Below, piece by piece: positions 63,058 to 64,000 of a stretch of DNA of 64,000 nt (positions are counted from its first letter, which is position 1; every line of letters begins with the position of its first letter). Under the pieces are notes generated by a model. That model searched no databases. It worked only from the letters and a program-made list of their open reading frames with translations, and was not told the DNA's origin. The translations under genes were made by a program, and so were the position numbers. The stretch comes from Zoogloea sp. (GTDB lineage: Bacteria > Pseudomonadota > Gammaproteobacteria > Burkholderiales > Rhodocyclaceae). Location of the stretch: positions 1 through 64,000 of the forward strand of contig NZ_JAQVCN010000006.1 of assembly GCF_028689785.1 (NCBI RefSeq). Direction: 5' to 3'.

Positions 63058-63930
63058 ATGGCACCTCCCAAACTCAAAGGCCTCGGCCGCGGCCTCGACG
63101 CCCTCCTCGCCGCCAACAACGACAGCGAGCAGAGCCAGGGTGAGCTCCAGACCCTGCCCGCCGCCGAGCTGCAGCCGGGCAAATACCAGCCCCGCACCCG
63201 CATGGACCCGGGCTCCCTGGAAGAGCTGGCCGCCTCGATCAAGTCCCAGGGGGTGATGCAGCCCATCCTGGTGCGCCCCATCGGCGGCGCCTACGACGCA
63301 AAGCGCTACGAGATCATCGCCGGCGAACGCCGCTGGCGCGCCGCCCAGCTGGCCGGCTTGAACGACGTGCCCTGCCTGGTGCGCGAGATCCCGGACGAGG
63401 CCGCCCTGGCCATGTCCCTGATCGAGAACATCCAGCGCGAAGACCTCAACCCCCTCGAAGAAGCCGGCGGCATCCAGCGCCTCATCGACGAATTCGGCAT
63501 GACCCACCAGCAGGCCGCCGACGCCGTCGGCCGCTCCCGCCCCGCCGCCTCCAACCTGCTGCGCCTGCTCCAGCTCGCCCCCCCGGTGCAGGAGCTGCTG
63601 ATGGCCGGTGACATCGACATGGGTCACGCCCGCGCCCTGCTGCCCCTCGACGGCGCCTCCCAGGTCGGTCTCGCCAACCTCATCGCCGCCCGCGGCCTGT
63701 CGGTGCGTGAAGCCGAACGGCTGGTGCACCAGGCCCTCAACCCGAAATCGAAACAGCTCGCCCCGGCACCCGACCGGGACATCCTGCGCCTCGAAGAAGA
63801 AATCGCCGACCGCCTCGGCGCCACGGTGAAGATCAAGGCCAACAACAAGGGCGTCGGCGCCGTCACCATCCAGTTCGGCAGCCTCGACCAGCTCGACGGC
63901 CTGCTCGACCGGCTCAATCTGAAGTCCTGA
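63058..63930 (+). CDS. parB: Chromosome-partitioning protein ParB (Spo0J)
   Basis: A 290-residue CTP-dependent clamp that binds parS. N-terminal ParA-contact peptide (KGLGRGLDALLA), ParB/Srx domain (LQPGKYQPRTRMD, GERRWRAAQLAGL), ENIQREDLNPLEEAGG, HTH (MTHQQAADAVGRSRPAASNLLRLLQL), and C-terminal dimerisation domain ending VTIQFGSLDQLDGLLDRL. The ATG at 63058 is used, 8 bases after parA. No parS-like site (TGTTYCACGTGRAACA) was seen by eye in the window. Confidence 0.95.
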   Translation: MAPPKLKGLGRGLDALLAANNDSEQSQGELQTLPAAELQPGKYQPRTRMDPGSLEELAASIKSQGVMQPILVRPIGGAYDAKRYEIIAGERRWRAAQLAGLNDVPCLVREIPDEAALAMSLIENIQREDLNPLEEAGGIQRLIDEFGMTHQQAADAVGRSRPAASNLLRLLQLAPPVQELLMAGDIDMGHARALLPLDGASQVGLANLIAARGLSVREAERLVHQALNPKSKQLAPAPDRDILRLEEEIADRLGATVKIKANNKGVGAVTIQFGSLDQLDGLLDRLNLKS

Positions 63931-63988
63931 CCCGGCAGCCCGCTGCCCCGCGGGGGATCTGCCAGGACGACGCGGAGAGGGAGCGATG

Positions 63989-64000
63989 TGTAGGGGCGAC
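63989..64000. repeat. Left end of a further REP-like element at the window edge
   Basis: TGTAGGGGCGAC matches the beginning of the palindromic family (compare ATAGGGGCGAA at 4407-4417) and runs off the end of the window. The rest of the 70 bases after parB contains only short GC-rich inverted repeats such as CCCCGCGGGG (63946-63955). Confidence 0.45.

Noticed and set aside
61641-64000. parS site near parAB
   Set aside because: No sequence close to TGTTYCACGTGRAACA found by eye in this region or in the cheY-mnmG gap.

Overview
The window is a GC-rich (roughly two-thirds G+C by eye) bacterial chromosomal segment with dense, mostly ordinary housekeeping gene content. Gene blocks nadD-rsfS-rlmH-maf-rng, LysM-dprA-smg-topB divergent from def-fmt-htpX, and mnmG-rsmG-parA-parB, together with the betaproteobacteria-typical BPSS1780-type membrane proteins, DUF1631, DUF494/Smg and a tandem-fused UvrA, point to a betaproteobacterium. 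A member of the Rhodocyclales (Azospira/Dechloromonas-like) is my best inference; no rRNA, tRNA or other decisive marker is present. I see no insertion sequence, prophage, CRISPR array or RNA gene.

Layout. 1-2.2 kb: small stand-alone genes, among them a VOC-family protein behind a strong LexA (SOS) box. 2.3-4.3 kb: rep helicase (-). 4.5-10.9 kb: thrB, two BPSS1780-type membrane proteins, then nadD-rsfS-rlmH-maf-rng (+). 11.0-12.1 kb: an unusual protein with two similar beta-rich units, an Ala/Lys linker and a C-terminal HhH domain. 12.25-12.8 kb: a YgjP-like metallopeptidase (-). 12.9-19.6 kb: a five-gene TolC/HlyD/fused ABC/two-permease efflux operon (YbhGFSR-like) behind a perfect TetR-type palindrome with no adjacent regulator. 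19.6-22.5 kb: PhnD-like protein, Sel1-repeat protein, outer-membrane phospholipase A. 22.5-28.0 kb: a double-length UvrA. 28.1-31.7 kb: DUF1631 protein, small membrane protein, HDOD protein. 31.8-39.8 kb: topB-smg-dprA-LysM (-) and def-fmt-htpX (+).

39.8-59.3 kb is a signalling region. Three histidine kinases (one a hybrid, one with a complete hemerythrin domain) form one minus-strand operon, divergent from an HD-GYP protein. Then comes a minus-strand chemotaxis operon cheY / receptor with CheZ-like tail / STAS / cheA / poly-HAMP receptor / cheW / cheD / cheR / cheD / cheB. Candidate sigma-28 promoters lie before both minus-strand operons, suggesting a shared motility regulon. CheA carries a motif pair resembling the c-di-GMP-binding MshEN motif, which with the HD-GYP protein hints at second-messenger input to chemotaxis (inference). 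59.7-63.9 kb: mnmG-rsmG-parA-parB.

A dispersed palindromic intergenic repeat (core GGGGTCGAAT..ATTCGACCCC) occurs at about 2.3, 4.4 and 12.1 kb (twice, inverted) and begins again at the right edge. The main candidates for new biology are the CheZ-like receptor, the MshEN-like segment in CheA, the twin CheD arrangement, the HhH/AK-linker protein, the SOS box before a VOC gene, and the operator without a regulator before the efflux operon.
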